Assembly (NCBI RefSeq): GCF_017094465.1
Contig: NZ_CP064791.1
Span: 620,001-684,000 of the forward strand
DNA: 64,000 nucleotides
Source: Halapricum desulfuricans
Lineage (GTDB): Archaea; Halobacteriota; Halobacteria; Halobacteriales; Haloarculaceae
Reading direction: 5' to 3'
The position numbers were made by a program, and so were the translations under genes. The notes under the pieces were generated by a model. That model saw only the letters and a list, made by a program, of their open reading frames with translations, did no database searches and was not told where the DNA came from. The number at the start of each line of letters is the position of its first letter. Position 1 is the first letter of the stretch. This document shows, one piece after another, positions 53,475 to 61,849 of the stretch.

Positions 53475-54799
53475 GCGAGACTCCGAACTACGATAACATG
53501 TACGACGCAATCGTCGTCGGCGCGGGACTGGCCGGGTCGACGGCTGCACTGACGATGGCTCGCGACGGGCTAGACGTGATTATGATCGAGCGTGGTCCGT
53601 CGCCGGGCACGAAGAACGTCTTCGGCGGCGTCCTGTACACGCCGCGGATCCGCGAGCTGACGGACTTCGAGGACGCCCCGAAGGAACGGTACGTCTCCAA
53701 GAAGACCTACAGCATGCTCAGCGAGGAGGGCGACGAGACCTCGATGTCGATCGCGCCCTCGTCCTGGCGCGAGGAGCCCCACAACAACTCCTGGATGGTA
53801 CTGCGTGGGGACTTCGACGAGTGGTTCGCCGAGCAGGCCGTCGAGGCAGGTTCGATGCTGGTCACCGAGACGACGGTGACCGATCTCATCAAGGAGAACG
53901 GTGAGATCGTCGGTGTCGAGACCGATCGTCCCGACGGCGAGTTGCGCGCACCGATGGTCGTTCTCGCGGAGGGTGCCAACTCACTGGTCAGCGAGGCCGC
54001 CGATCTCAAAGATCGGGACGACCGGGACAACGTCGCCGTCTCGGTCAAGGAGGTCCGGAAGTACGACCGCGAGAAGCTGGAAGACCGCTTCCACATCGAC
54101 GGCGACGCCGGGCTGGCCGCACACTACTTCGGTGACGGGGCCTGTGGCGACGCCGTCGGTGGTGGCTTCCTGTACACCAACAAGCGGACAATCTCGCTCG
54201 GCGTCGTCTACTCGATTGAGGACGCCGCTCGCGACGACAAGACGCCCGACGAAGTGCTGGAGGAGTTCAAGCAGCATCCCGCCGTCGCGCCGCTGGTGCG
54301 TGGCGGCCGGATGGTCGAGTACTCCGCCCACGCGATTCCCGAAGGCGGCCCCGACTCGATGCCCGACTTGGTCCACGACGGTGCGGTCATTGTCGGCGAC
54401 GCGGCCGGCCTCGTGCTCAACAGCGGGGTCCACCTGGAAGGGACGAACATGGCCGTCGAGAGCGGCTACCACGCCGGTCGGGCCGTCGCCGATGCGCTGG
54501 CGCAGGGTCGGACTGACGAGGCCGCGCTGGCGAGCTACGAGACCGACCTCCGGAACTCCTACGTCGTCGAGAACCTAGAGCACTACGGCTGGTTCATGGA
54601 CACCGCCGCCGAGGAGAAGGAGTTCCTGTTCGACGATCTGCCGCGGGCGCTCGGACGGGCCGGCGACGCGTACTTCAAGATGGACAACACGCCGAAAGAT
54701 GAGCACGTCTCGGAGGCCAAGAGCCACATCCTCGATGCCACCGGCGGCTGGCTCGGCGCCGCCAAGAAAGCCTGGAAGTTCCGCAAGATGCTATCATAA
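53471..54799 (+). CDS. fixC: FixC, ETF:quinone oxidoreductase-like flavoprotein
   Basis: 442 residues. N-terminal dinucleotide motif AIVVGAGLAGSTAALTMARD, then FGGVLYTPRI typical of FixC, and VIVGDAAGLVLNSGVHLEG. The protein receives electrons from EtfAB and passes them to quinone at the membrane. It lies between fixB and fixX with tight spacing. Confidence 0.94.
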   Translation: MSETPNYDNMYDAIVVGAGLAGSTAALTMARDGLDVIMIERGPSPGTKNVFGGVLYTPRIRELTDFEDAPKERYVSKKTYSMLSEEGDETSMSIAPSSWREEPHNNSWMVLRGDFDEWFAEQAVEAGSMLVTETTVTDLIKENGEIVGVETDRPDGELRAPMVVLAEGANSLVSEAADLKDRDDRDNVAVSVKEVRKYDREKLEDRFHIDGDAGLAAHYFGDGACGDAVGGGFLYTNKRTISLGVVYSIEDAARDDKTPDEVLEEFKQHPAVAPLVRGGRMVEYSAHAIPEGGPDSMPDLVHDGAVIVGDAAGLVLNSGVHLEGTNMAVESGYHAGRAVADALAQGRTDEAALASYETDLRNSYVVENLEHYGWFMDTAAEEKEFLFDDLPRALGRAGDAYFKMDNTPKDEHVSEAKSHILDATGGWLGAAKKAWKFRKMLS

Positions 54800-54801
54800 C
54801 A

Positions 54802-55128
54802 ATGAGTACCGCAAAACCCAACGTTCCGGACACCCCTGAGGTAGAGCGCGAATCGATCGAAGACCGCCTGTACACGGTCAAGTACAGCGACAGCGGCGAG
54901 AGTCACCTCGACGTCAAAGTCGAGGGGATCTGCGAGGAGAAGTGTACGAACTACGAATGTGTCAACGCCTGCCCCGCTGATGTCTGGCGAGCGGAGGAGG
55001 GCGGCGTTCCGATGATCGCCTACGAGAATTGTCTCGAGTGTGGTACCTGTCGGTTCGCCTGCCCGCACGGCAACGTCGAGTGGGAGTACCCCGAGACCGG
55101 TAACGGGGTCTCCTACAAGTTCGGATAA
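54802..55128 (+). CDS. fixX: FixX, ferredoxin-like protein
   Basis: 108 residues. A Cys set for a [4Fe-4S] cluster: CVNACP and CLECGTCRFACP, with extra Cys in CEEKCTNYE. The end GNVEWEYPETGNGVSYKFG is conserved in FixX. It links FixC to FixAB electron flow. With it, the four-part electron-bifurcating complex is complete. Confidence 0.94.
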   Translation: MSTAKPNVPDTPEVERESIEDRLYTVKYSDSGESHLDVKVEGICEEKCTNYECVNACPADVWRAEEGGVPMIAYENCLECGTCRFACPHGNVEWEYPETGNGVSYKFG

Positions 55129-55325
55129 CGGCCCCCATTTCATACTGCCAGTTGTCCGTCACTCAAGACTGTCAGCACCGGAGTGGCAAGTCTCTGCACA
55201 GAGTTCCGGCGGGACATACACCTGGTGCGTAACTCTGTTGGTCCTGTGTCGCGTGTATATCCGCAATTCTTGGGAGTACAGGAGCAACGTTAACCTGCTC
55301 TTGGTGCAATGACTAAGGTGGGATC

Positions 55326-55487
55326 ATGGAAGCCAATCTCGGCATAGCACTCCTCGGACTTGGTGCAATCGGCACTGCATTCTCCAGTATCGGGCTGATT
55401 GCAAATCGAAGGTTCGGGTGGTTGCTAGGTCTGACGGTCATGTTGACTGCAATTTTCGGGGCAATGGCTGTTGGTCTCATAGGTTGA
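55326..55487 (+). CDS. Small two-helix membrane protein
   Basis: 53 residues, ATG to TGA. Two hydrophobic stretches (IALLGLGAIGTAFSSIGLIA and GLTVMLTAIFGAMAVGLIG) flank a short basic turn (NRRFG). CGTTAAC at about 55288-55294 could be part of a promoter 35 bases upstream. Composition (Gly/Ala/Leu/Ile) is that of a membrane micro-protein. No homologue recognised. Confidence 0.5.
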   Translation: MEANLGIALLGLGAIGTAFSSIGLIANRRFGWLLGLTVMLTAIFGAMAVGLIG

Positions 55488-55547
55488 CGAATCGTCGGGA
55501 CCGGTGACCGTCCCACCACTGGTACACCCCCGAATCTTTATGATGAT

Positions 55548-56009
55548 CTACAGCAGCCTCTCGAATTGAATTAACTCGTACTCGCCGAACGACCGTCGGC
55601 CCTGTTCTTCGAAGCCGTGTGCCGGGTAGAACTCCGTGGCCGCCTGCTGGCGGCGGGCCGTCTCCGCGAGCAGTCGCGTCGCACCGCGCTCGCGGGCGGC
55701 CCGCTCCAGCCGATCCAGCAGCGCCGAACCGAGTCCCGAGCGCTGGTAGTCGGGATCGACGCGCATCCGGAACACCTCGGCCGTCTCGCCGTCGATCGTG
55801 AGCCCGCCCATGCCGACGATGTCGCCGCCGAGATCCGCGACGAGGAACTCCCCGCCCGAATCGAGATACTCGGACTCGATTCGGCGAAGGTCGTCGATCC
55901 CGGGCACGTCCTCGGGATCGGTCCCCTCGGCGGCCATCGCCCGCTCGTTCAGCGCCAGCACGGCGTCGGTGTCGCCGGGTTCGAACCGGCGGATCGTGGC
56001 GTCGGTCAT
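55548..56009 (-). CDS. GNAT family N-acetyltransferase
   Basis: 153 residues from the ATG at 56009. Acetyl-CoA motif MRVDPDYQRSGLGSALLDRL (Q/R-x-x-G-x-G/A) and the C-terminal FYPAHGFEEQGRR are typical. The acceptor is unknown. The gene follows the nicotinamidase-like gene in the same direction. Confidence 0.88.
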   Translation of the reverse strand: MTDATIRRFEPGDTDAVLALNERAMAAEGTDPEDVPGIDDLRRIESEYLDSGGEFLVADLGGDIVGMGGLTIDGETAEVFRMRVDPDYQRSGLGSALLDRLERAARERGATRLLAETARRQQAATEFYPAHGFEEQGRRSFGEYELIQFERLL

Positions 56010-56076
56010 CGAGATGGCTGTCCCCGTATGCCGAGACGACCACTCACGCTCGGGGATCGACTGACAACCATCGCGA

Positions 56077-56649
56077 TCACCCGAACTCGATGTCCTCGCG
56101 CGTGGTGACTTCGCCGAACAGAAAGTCGGCATGCTCCAGCGCGTACTCGCGGTGTCCGTCCTCGATCGCGCCGACGGCGTCTTCCAGCAGGATCGGTCGG
56201 TAGTCACGCAAGCCGGCGCTTGCGGCCGTCTGCAGGACACAGACGTTCGCCAGCGTCCCGACGATCACCAGGTCGTCGATCCCGCGGGCGTTCAGCCACC
56301 CTTCCAGTTCGGTCTGATAGAACGCATCGTAGGTGTGCTTCTCGACGACCAGATCCGCGTCGTCGGGATCGAGTTCGTCGACGAGTTCGGCCTCCCAGGA
56401 ACCTTCCAGCACGTGCTCGCCCCAGCGCTCGAACTCGTCGTAGTAGTGGGCGTCCTCGAACTGCTCGGGCGGATGGACGTCCCGCGTGAATACGACGGTC
56501 GCACCCGCGTCGCTGGCCTGATCGACTAGGTCGACGCAGGGCTCGATGGCGTCTTCGCTGCCGGGCGCGTAGAGGGTCCCGTCGGGATGGCAGAACCCGT
56601 TTTGCATGTCGACGACCACGACCGCTGTCGAATCGGGATCCAGACGCAT
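56077..56649 (-). CDS. Cysteine hydrolase (nicotinamidase/isochorismatase-like)
   Basis: 190 residues from the ATG at 56649. Catalytic triad candidates: Asp in VVVDMQNGF, Lys in VEKHTYDAFY and Cys in GTLANVCVLQTA. Metal-type residues follow the first block (CHPDGTLY). Nicotinamidase activity would feed nicotinate to the phosphoribosyltransferase at 59820, but other amidase or isochorismatase-like activities are possible. Confidence 0.85.
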   Translation of the reverse strand: MRLDPDSTAVVVVDMQNGFCHPDGTLYAPGSEDAIEPCVDLVDQASDAGATVVFTRDVHPPEQFEDAHYYDEFERWGEHVLEGSWEAELVDELDPDDADLVVEKHTYDAFYQTELEGWLNARGIDDLVIVGTLANVCVLQTAASAGLRDYRPILLEDAVGAIEDGHREYALEHADFLFGEVTTREDIEFG

Positions 56650-56698
56650 ATCGACACGTACGTCCCTCTCAGGGGATAGTTGTGCCGAATTGGATGTG

Positions 56699-56707
56699 TT
56701 TTTATAT
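56699..56707 (+). promoter_or_regulatory. TATA box of the surface protein gene
   Basis: TTTTTATAT lies 22-30 bases before the ATG at 56729, the expected distance for a leaderless haloarchaeal promoter. It supports that start over the longer frame. Confidence 0.6.
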
Positions 56708-56728
56708 CTGAACGTCGTGGCACGATAT

Positions 56729-58393
56729 ATGCGTCCCCGCACTGTCCTACTGATCGTCCTCGTCGGGGTGCTTGCGGTGGGTTCTGCCTCTCTTTCCGCC
56801 GGCGCCGCGAGTCACGGTCACGCCGCCGAGCAGGTACCGGTCCAGTCGTCTGCGGACACGGAACCGCCGGATCCGCCCGGCGACCCCCTCGGTTGGGAGA
56901 ACGGTTACTGGTACAACGAATCGATCGACGTGACGCCCGATGACGGTCTCAACGAGAGTGAACTCGACGCCGTCGTCGCGCGTTCGATGGCTCGTGTCGA
57001 GTCCGTCCGCGGTATCGAGTTCAACGGGACCGTCCCGGTCGAGGTAATCAGCCGGGCGGCGTTCAGCGACAACCGGAGCGTCAGCGACACGAACACCTCG
57101 ACGGCCAACCGGATCCATCAGAACGTCAAGTGGGAGGCGATGTTCTCGATCGGTGAAGACGAAAACGCCCTCTCCTCGTTCCGGTCGACCCAGACGGCGA
57201 CGATCGGTGGCTACTACAGTCCCGGCGACGACCGGATCGTGATCGTCTCGGAGAACGCGACCACCCCGAAAATGGACGAGGTCACGCTCTCCCAGGAACT
57301 GTTTCACGCCCTGCAGGACCAGAAACTCGAAATCTCCTTCAACCGATCGACCCGGGAGGGACTCAACGCGGCCAACGGGATCATTGAAGGTGATGGCAAT
57401 CTCGTCGACCAGATTTACCAGACCAACTGTGGTGACGACTGGAACTGTGTAACTCCAAGTAGCGACGATTCCAGCGGTGGCGGTGACACGAGCGACATCA
57501 ATTACGGGATCTACCTGACGCAGTATCAGCCGTACAACGACGGCCCGGCGTTCGTCCAGCAGATCCGCTCTGAGGGTGGCTGGGAAGCAGTCAACGACGT
57601 CTACGACAATCCGCCGACCAGCACCGAGCAGGTCATCCATCCCGAGAAATACCCTGACGAAGGCCCAGTAAATATTACGTTCACTGATTCGAGTAGCGAC
57701 GAATGGTCTGTGCCAGACTTGGGCAACGGGAGCGTCGACTACGCCCGCTTCGGCCAGGCCGGGCTGAGCGCGATGTTCCTGCGGCCGGCGGTCGCGTCAC
57801 AATACAGCGATGTTCCCGTTTTGCGTCCCGAACAGATATTTACTGACCGTCGGACGCTCAACTACGGTCTCGACGTCACGAACGGCTGGGGCAACGACCG
57901 GCTCTACCCCTACGCCACGAATGAGTCGGCGGAAACCAACGAGACCGGGTACGTCTGGCAGATCGAGTGGGACACGGTCGACGACGCCGGTGCGTTCGCC
58001 GACGCGTACGTCGAGTTGCTTGAGTACTACGGTGCCGAATCGGTCCCCGAGAACGAGAGCACTTACCGGGTCTCTGACGACGAACCGTTCGGTGACGCGT
58101 TCTACGTCGGACACGACGGGCAGACGGTGACGATCGTCAACGGGCCAACTGTCGCCGATCTGTCGGAGATCCGTGCTGGCGTGGCACCAGCGAACGAAAC
58201 GGACCCAGACGAGACGACTGAGTCAGACGAGACGAACACGGACACCGATGAGACGACTGAGTCAGACGAGACGGCGGGACCAGATGGGGCGACGACGGAC
58301 ACCGGTGATGGATTCGGTCCGGGCTTTAGTGTCGCCGTCGCGTTGCTCGCAGTGCTTGCCAGCGCCGCCGTCGCAGTTCGACGCCACACGTAG
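56729..58393 (+). CDS. Hvo_1808-type surface protein with PGF C-terminal anchor
   Basis: 554 residues. Signal peptide at residues 1-27 (VLLIVLVGVLAVGSASLSAG). The core, about 60-470, is shared with the next gene. At residues 187-196 it reads SQELFHALQD where the paralogue has HELVH, so the first His of a zinc HExxH motif is Gln189 here; the later EGDGNLVDQIY corresponds to EGDANYVQDRY. A Thr/Asp/Glu-rich linker (residues about 480-525) precedes DGFGPGFSVAVALLAVL and VRR, a PGF-CTERM signal for archaeosortase processing and lipid anchoring. Several sequons suggest N-glycosylation. Confidence 0.82.
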   Translation: MRPRTVLLIVLVGVLAVGSASLSAGAASHGHAAEQVPVQSSADTEPPDPPGDPLGWENGYWYNESIDVTPDDGLNESELDAVVARSMARVESVRGIEFNGTVPVEVISRAAFSDNRSVSDTNTSTANRIHQNVKWEAMFSIGEDENALSSFRSTQTATIGGYYSPGDDRIVIVSENATTPKMDEVTLSQELFHALQDQKLEISFNRSTREGLNAANGIIEGDGNLVDQIYQTNCGDDWNCVTPSSDDSSGGGDTSDINYGIYLTQYQPYNDGPAFVQQIRSEGGWEAVNDVYDNPPTSTEQVIHPEKYPDEGPVNITFTDSSSDEWSVPDLGNGSVDYARFGQAGLSAMFLRPAVASQYSDVPVLRPEQIFTDRRTLNYGLDVTNGWGNDRLYPYATNESAETNETGYVWQIEWDTVDDAGAFADAYVELLEYYGAESVPENESTYRVSDDEPFGDAFYVGHDGQTVTIVNGPTVADLSEIRAGVAPANETDPDETTESDETNTDTDETTESDETAGPDGATTDTGDGFGPGFSVAVALLAVLASAAVAVRRHT

Positions 58394-58460
58394 GCGCACG
58401 TTGTGGTTGTTCGACACGTCGTCCGGAACGCCTTTGCTCAGGAGTCCCCTACGACGGCCA

Positions 58461-59771
58461 ATGCGACGGCACCTCGCGATTCTGGCGCTCGCGGCTGCGC
58501 TCGTGATCGCGGGGTGTATCTCACCACCTGCGACTACGGACGATATCGGCGTCGAGAACGGATACCGATACGACGCTGACATCGCGGTCACGACCGGCGA
58601 CGGCCTCAATGAGAGCGAACGCGAGGCCGTCGTCGGACGCGCGATGGCACGCGTCGAGTACATCCGCGGCCACGAGTTCCAGGAGACCGTCGACGTACGG
58701 GTCATCTCCCGGGCGGAGTACCGCAACCGCACCAATGACGCTTCGGACGCTGCAAATCTGACCGCCCGACAGCGATGGAACGAACAGGTCTGGGAGGCGT
58801 TGCACATCATCGGCGAGGGCGAGACGTATCCCGAGGCGCGGGCGACCAACCGCGGCTCGTCAGTGGTGGGGTACTACTCGCCGGGGGACGGGGAGATCGT
58901 CCTCGTCAGCGACTCGGCGACGCCGCGGGTGGCCCGCGGGACGCTCGTCCACGAACTCGTCCACGCGTTACAGGACCAACACCTCTCCCTCGGGGAGACG
59001 CGCCAGTTGCAGGACGAGCAACTCGCCGTCTGGAGTCTCATCGAAGGCGACGCCAACTACGTCCAGGACCGCTACGAACGTCTCTGTGGGGTGACCTGGG
59101 AGTGCATCGAGACGCCCCGAGCAGCCCCCGTTCGATCGGGCTCGTTCAATCAGGGACTGTTCCTGGTGAGCTATCTCCCCTACGCCGAAGGGCCCGAGTT
59201 CGTCGAGGCATTGCGCGAGCGTGGCGACTGGCGTGCTGTCGACGACGGGTACGGACGGTTCCCCGCGAGCACCGAACAGGTCATCCATCCCGACCGCTAT
59301 CCCGGCGACGAACCGGCGACCGTGCCTATTCCTGATCGCTCGAACAGTGGATGGGAGCAGTTTGACGACCTCGACCGTCCGGGCCATGACACCGTCGGCG
59401 AGGGATCGATCTACGCGATGTTCGCCGCGACCGGCGTGATCGACCGCAGCGGGGCAGCGCAGTACGACTACGACCATCCGCTGTCGAGCGGCTGGGCGGG
59501 CGATCGGATCGTCCCCTACCACAACGGTAGCGGCGGCTACGGCTACGTGTGGCGAGTTCGCTGGGCGACTCCCGGCGAGGCCCGTGCGTTCGCCGAGGGG
59601 TACCGGACGCTTCTCGACCGTCGGGGCGCCGATCGAATCGGTGACGGTCGATACCGTATCGGGGACGGCGGATTCGCCGACGCGTTCCGGATCTCGCGGG
59701 ACGGACAGACGGTGACGATCGTCAACGCTCCGACCGCTCCCGGCCTCGATGCCGTCCACGCGCCGTCGTGA
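58461..59771 (+). CDS. Hvo_1808-type lipoprotein, putative metallopeptidase
   Basis: 436 residues. Signal peptide with lipobox (ALVIAGC), so anchored by its N-terminal lipid. It is a paralogue of the gene upstream (same GYYSPGD and STEQVIHP blocks). HELVHALQDQ gives His164-Glu165-His168, and LIEGDANY about 30 residues later offers Glu195 as third ligand, the pattern of gluzincin-type zinc peptidases. Hvo_1808 proteins have no proven activity, so peptidase function is inferred. Probably co-transcribed with its paralogue (67 bases apart). Confidence 0.82.
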   Translation: MRRHLAILALAAALVIAGCISPPATTDDIGVENGYRYDADIAVTTGDGLNESEREAVVGRAMARVEYIRGHEFQETVDVRVISRAEYRNRTNDASDAANLTARQRWNEQVWEALHIIGEGETYPEARATNRGSSVVGYYSPGDGEIVLVSDSATPRVARGTLVHELVHALQDQHLSLGETRQLQDEQLAVWSLIEGDANYVQDRYERLCGVTWECIETPRAAPVRSGSFNQGLFLVSYLPYAEGPEFVEALRERGDWRAVDDGYGRFPASTEQVIHPDRYPGDEPATVPIPDRSNSGWEQFDDLDRPGHDTVGEGSIYAMFAATGVIDRSGAAQYDYDHPLSSGWAGDRIVPYHNGSGGYGYVWRVRWATPGEARAFAEGYRTLLDRRGADRIGDGRYRIGDGGFADAFRISRDGQTVTIVNAPTAPGLDAVHAPS

Positions 59772-59819
59772 CGGGGATGGAATAGGTCCCTTTTTTCATC
59801 TGCAGCCGGTAGCTCGCGT

Positions 59820-60977
59820 ATGACCGATAGTGGCCCGTTCGACTTTCTCGGGGTGGACGCGATCCGTGCGGAGCGAGCGACCGACGCGTACTTCGACCGC
59901 ACGGTCGAGGCGCTCGAACACGCGGGCAAGGATCCCCACGTCGTCGCCGAAGTGACCGCCGACCAGTTTCCCGACGGCGAGTTCGAGGTGCTGGCCGGGC
60001 TGAAGGACCTCGCGCATCTCTTCGAGGGCTACGAGGTGGACGTCGAGGCACTGCCGGAAGGGCAACTGTTCGACGGCGGTCCGGTCGCCCGGATCGAAGG
60101 CGATTATCTGGAGTTCTGTCGGCTGGAGACGGCGTTGCTCGGGTTTCTGTCACACGCCAGCGCCATTGCGACCAACGCCTTGCGAGCGCGGCGGGCCGCG
60201 CCGGACTCGACGGTGCTGAGCTTCGGCTCGCGACACGTCCATCCCGCGATCGCGCCGGTCGTCGAGCGGGGCGCCCTGATCGGCGGCCTCGACGGCATCT
60301 CCAACGTCGCTGCCGGCGAGATGATCGGCCGGGAGGCCGGGGGGACGATGCCCCACGCGCTGGTGCTTTCCTTCGGCCGAGGTAACCAGGAAGCGGCCTG
60401 GCGGGCGTTCGACGAGGCTGTCGGCCCCGACGTGCCCCGTGTCGCGCTCTGTGACACCTTCACCGACGAGGTCGACGAGACGCTTCGCGCCGTCGAGACT
60501 ATCGAGGACATCGACAGCGTCCGCCTCGACACGACCGGTTCCCGGCGTGGCGACTTCAGACACATCATCAAGGAGGTCCGGTGGGAACTGGACGCACGGG
60601 GTCACGACGATATCGGTGTCTTCGTCAGCGGCGGCCTCGGGCCCGACCAGTTGCGCGAGCTTCGGGACGTTGCCGACGGGTTCGGCGTCGGCGGGTACGT
60701 CAGCAACGCGGACCCGGTCGATTTCGCACTGGACATCGTCGAGGTCGACGGACAGCCCACTTCCAAGCGCGGCAAGCTCGCCGGCGTGAAAGACGTCTAC
60801 CGGACCCCGGACGGCGGTCATCACGTCGCGCTCGCGGACCGGCCCGGCCCCGTCGACGGCGAGTCACTCATGGAGCCGCTGGTCCGGGACGGCGAGATCG
60901 TCCGGGAGTTCGATATCGAGAACGCCGCGCGGCTGGCCAGTCAGGACGCCGACGCTGTCGGGTTCGCAAGCGAGTGA
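59820..60977 (+). CDS. pncB: Nicotinate phosphoribosyltransferase
   Basis: 385 residues. Family blocks: FEGYEVDVEALPEGQLF, FLSHASAIATNALRARRAAP, FGSRHVHPAI and VRLDTTGSRRGDFRHIIKE with the phosphate-binding VFVSGGLGPDQLREL. It forms nicotinate mononucleotide from nicotinate and PRPP in NAD salvage. A T-run (59791-59796) 24-29 bases before the start could be its promoter or the end of the upstream transcript. Confidence 0.9.
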   Translation: MTDSGPFDFLGVDAIRAERATDAYFDRTVEALEHAGKDPHVVAEVTADQFPDGEFEVLAGLKDLAHLFEGYEVDVEALPEGQLFDGGPVARIEGDYLEFCRLETALLGFLSHASAIATNALRARRAAPDSTVLSFGSRHVHPAIAPVVERGALIGGLDGISNVAAGEMIGREAGGTMPHALVLSFGRGNQEAAWRAFDEAVGPDVPRVALCDTFTDEVDETLRAVETIEDIDSVRLDTTGSRRGDFRHIIKEVRWELDARGHDDIGVFVSGGLGPDQLRELRDVADGFGVGGYVSNADPVDFALDIVEVDGQPTSKRGKLAGVKDVYRTPDGGHHVALADRPGPVDGESLMEPLVRDGEIVREFDIENAARLASQDADAVGFASE

Positions 60978-61058
60978 TACGGACTGTTGTACCGATCTGC
61001 CACGACGATCGCACTCTTGTGATCGATGCGGAACAGTCCGTCTGAGAGAATTGGGCCG

Positions 61059-61613
61059 CTACTGGTGTCCGACCGGCTCGTCCGGGTAGTCCTTTTCGCC
61101 GACTTCGATCGGAACGTCCAGCCAGTTCTCCATCGGGATCAGCGGACATTCGTAGGCCTTGTTGTATGCGCACGTCGGGTTGTACGCCTCGTTGAGATCC
61201 AGGATCCACGTTCCGTCCGCAGTCCTGTGCTCGCCCACCTCGAGATCGATGTACCGGCCCGCGCCGTAGGTCTCCTCGTCGTTGGTCTCGTCGCGAAACG
61301 GCACCCACAGACGGTCTTCGCCGCCGACCGGCTGGTAGGCCTGTAGCGTCAGCTCCTCGCCGTCGACCTCGAACCGGAACTCACCGTAGCGAACGTACTC
61401 CTGTGAGCCGTCGGCGGTCGTCTCGACGGTTATGTGCTCCTTGTCGTCGTGTTCGTGTAGTTCGAGTTCGAACCGATACGCCGGGTCGATCGGGTAATAC
61501 TCCAGTCCCGCGAAATCGGCGTGGTTCGGAATCGGCGACCGCGGATGTGAGCCGAAATACTGTTCTTTCTGTTCGCGCTGCTGTTCGAGTTCGCTTTGCC
61601 AGTCGTCGCTCAT
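61059..61613 (-). CDS. DUF1684 family protein
   Basis: 184 residues. The start WQSELEQQREQKEQYFGSH, then FVPF-like LWVPFRDETNDEETYGAGRY and DLNEAYNPTCAYNKAYECPL are the DUF1684 signature. Usually found in bacteria and haloarchaea; no function is known. Conserved Cys residues near the C-terminus (NPTCAY, YECPL) may bind metal. Confidence 0.85.
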   Translation of the reverse strand: MSDDWQSELEQQREQKEQYFGSHPRSPIPNHADFAGLEYYPIDPAYRFELELHEHDDKEHITVETTADGSQEYVRYGEFRFEVDGEELTLQAYQPVGGEDRLWVPFRDETNDEETYGAGRYIDLEVGEHRTADGTWILDLNEAYNPTCAYNKAYECPLIPMENWLDVPIEVGEKDYPDEPVGHQ

Positions 61614-61849
61614 ATTCCGTGGTACGGTGAGGGGCCAGTTTACTCTTCCGACTGTTGTGCGTTATTTGGACAATACTGTCTGGGCCGACCGAAATCCGTG
61701 GGAGCGACAGCGTGACGCGGGTTCTGTGCCCGTTCTCAAAGCTGTGTGGCTGCTCCGGTACTTTGAGGATTCGGACTGTCGGTCCAGCGTTCGACGCCGC
61801 TCGTGTGCTTCGGCGGTGTTTCGCGTTCGAGAGGGGGGATCCGCGTCGA

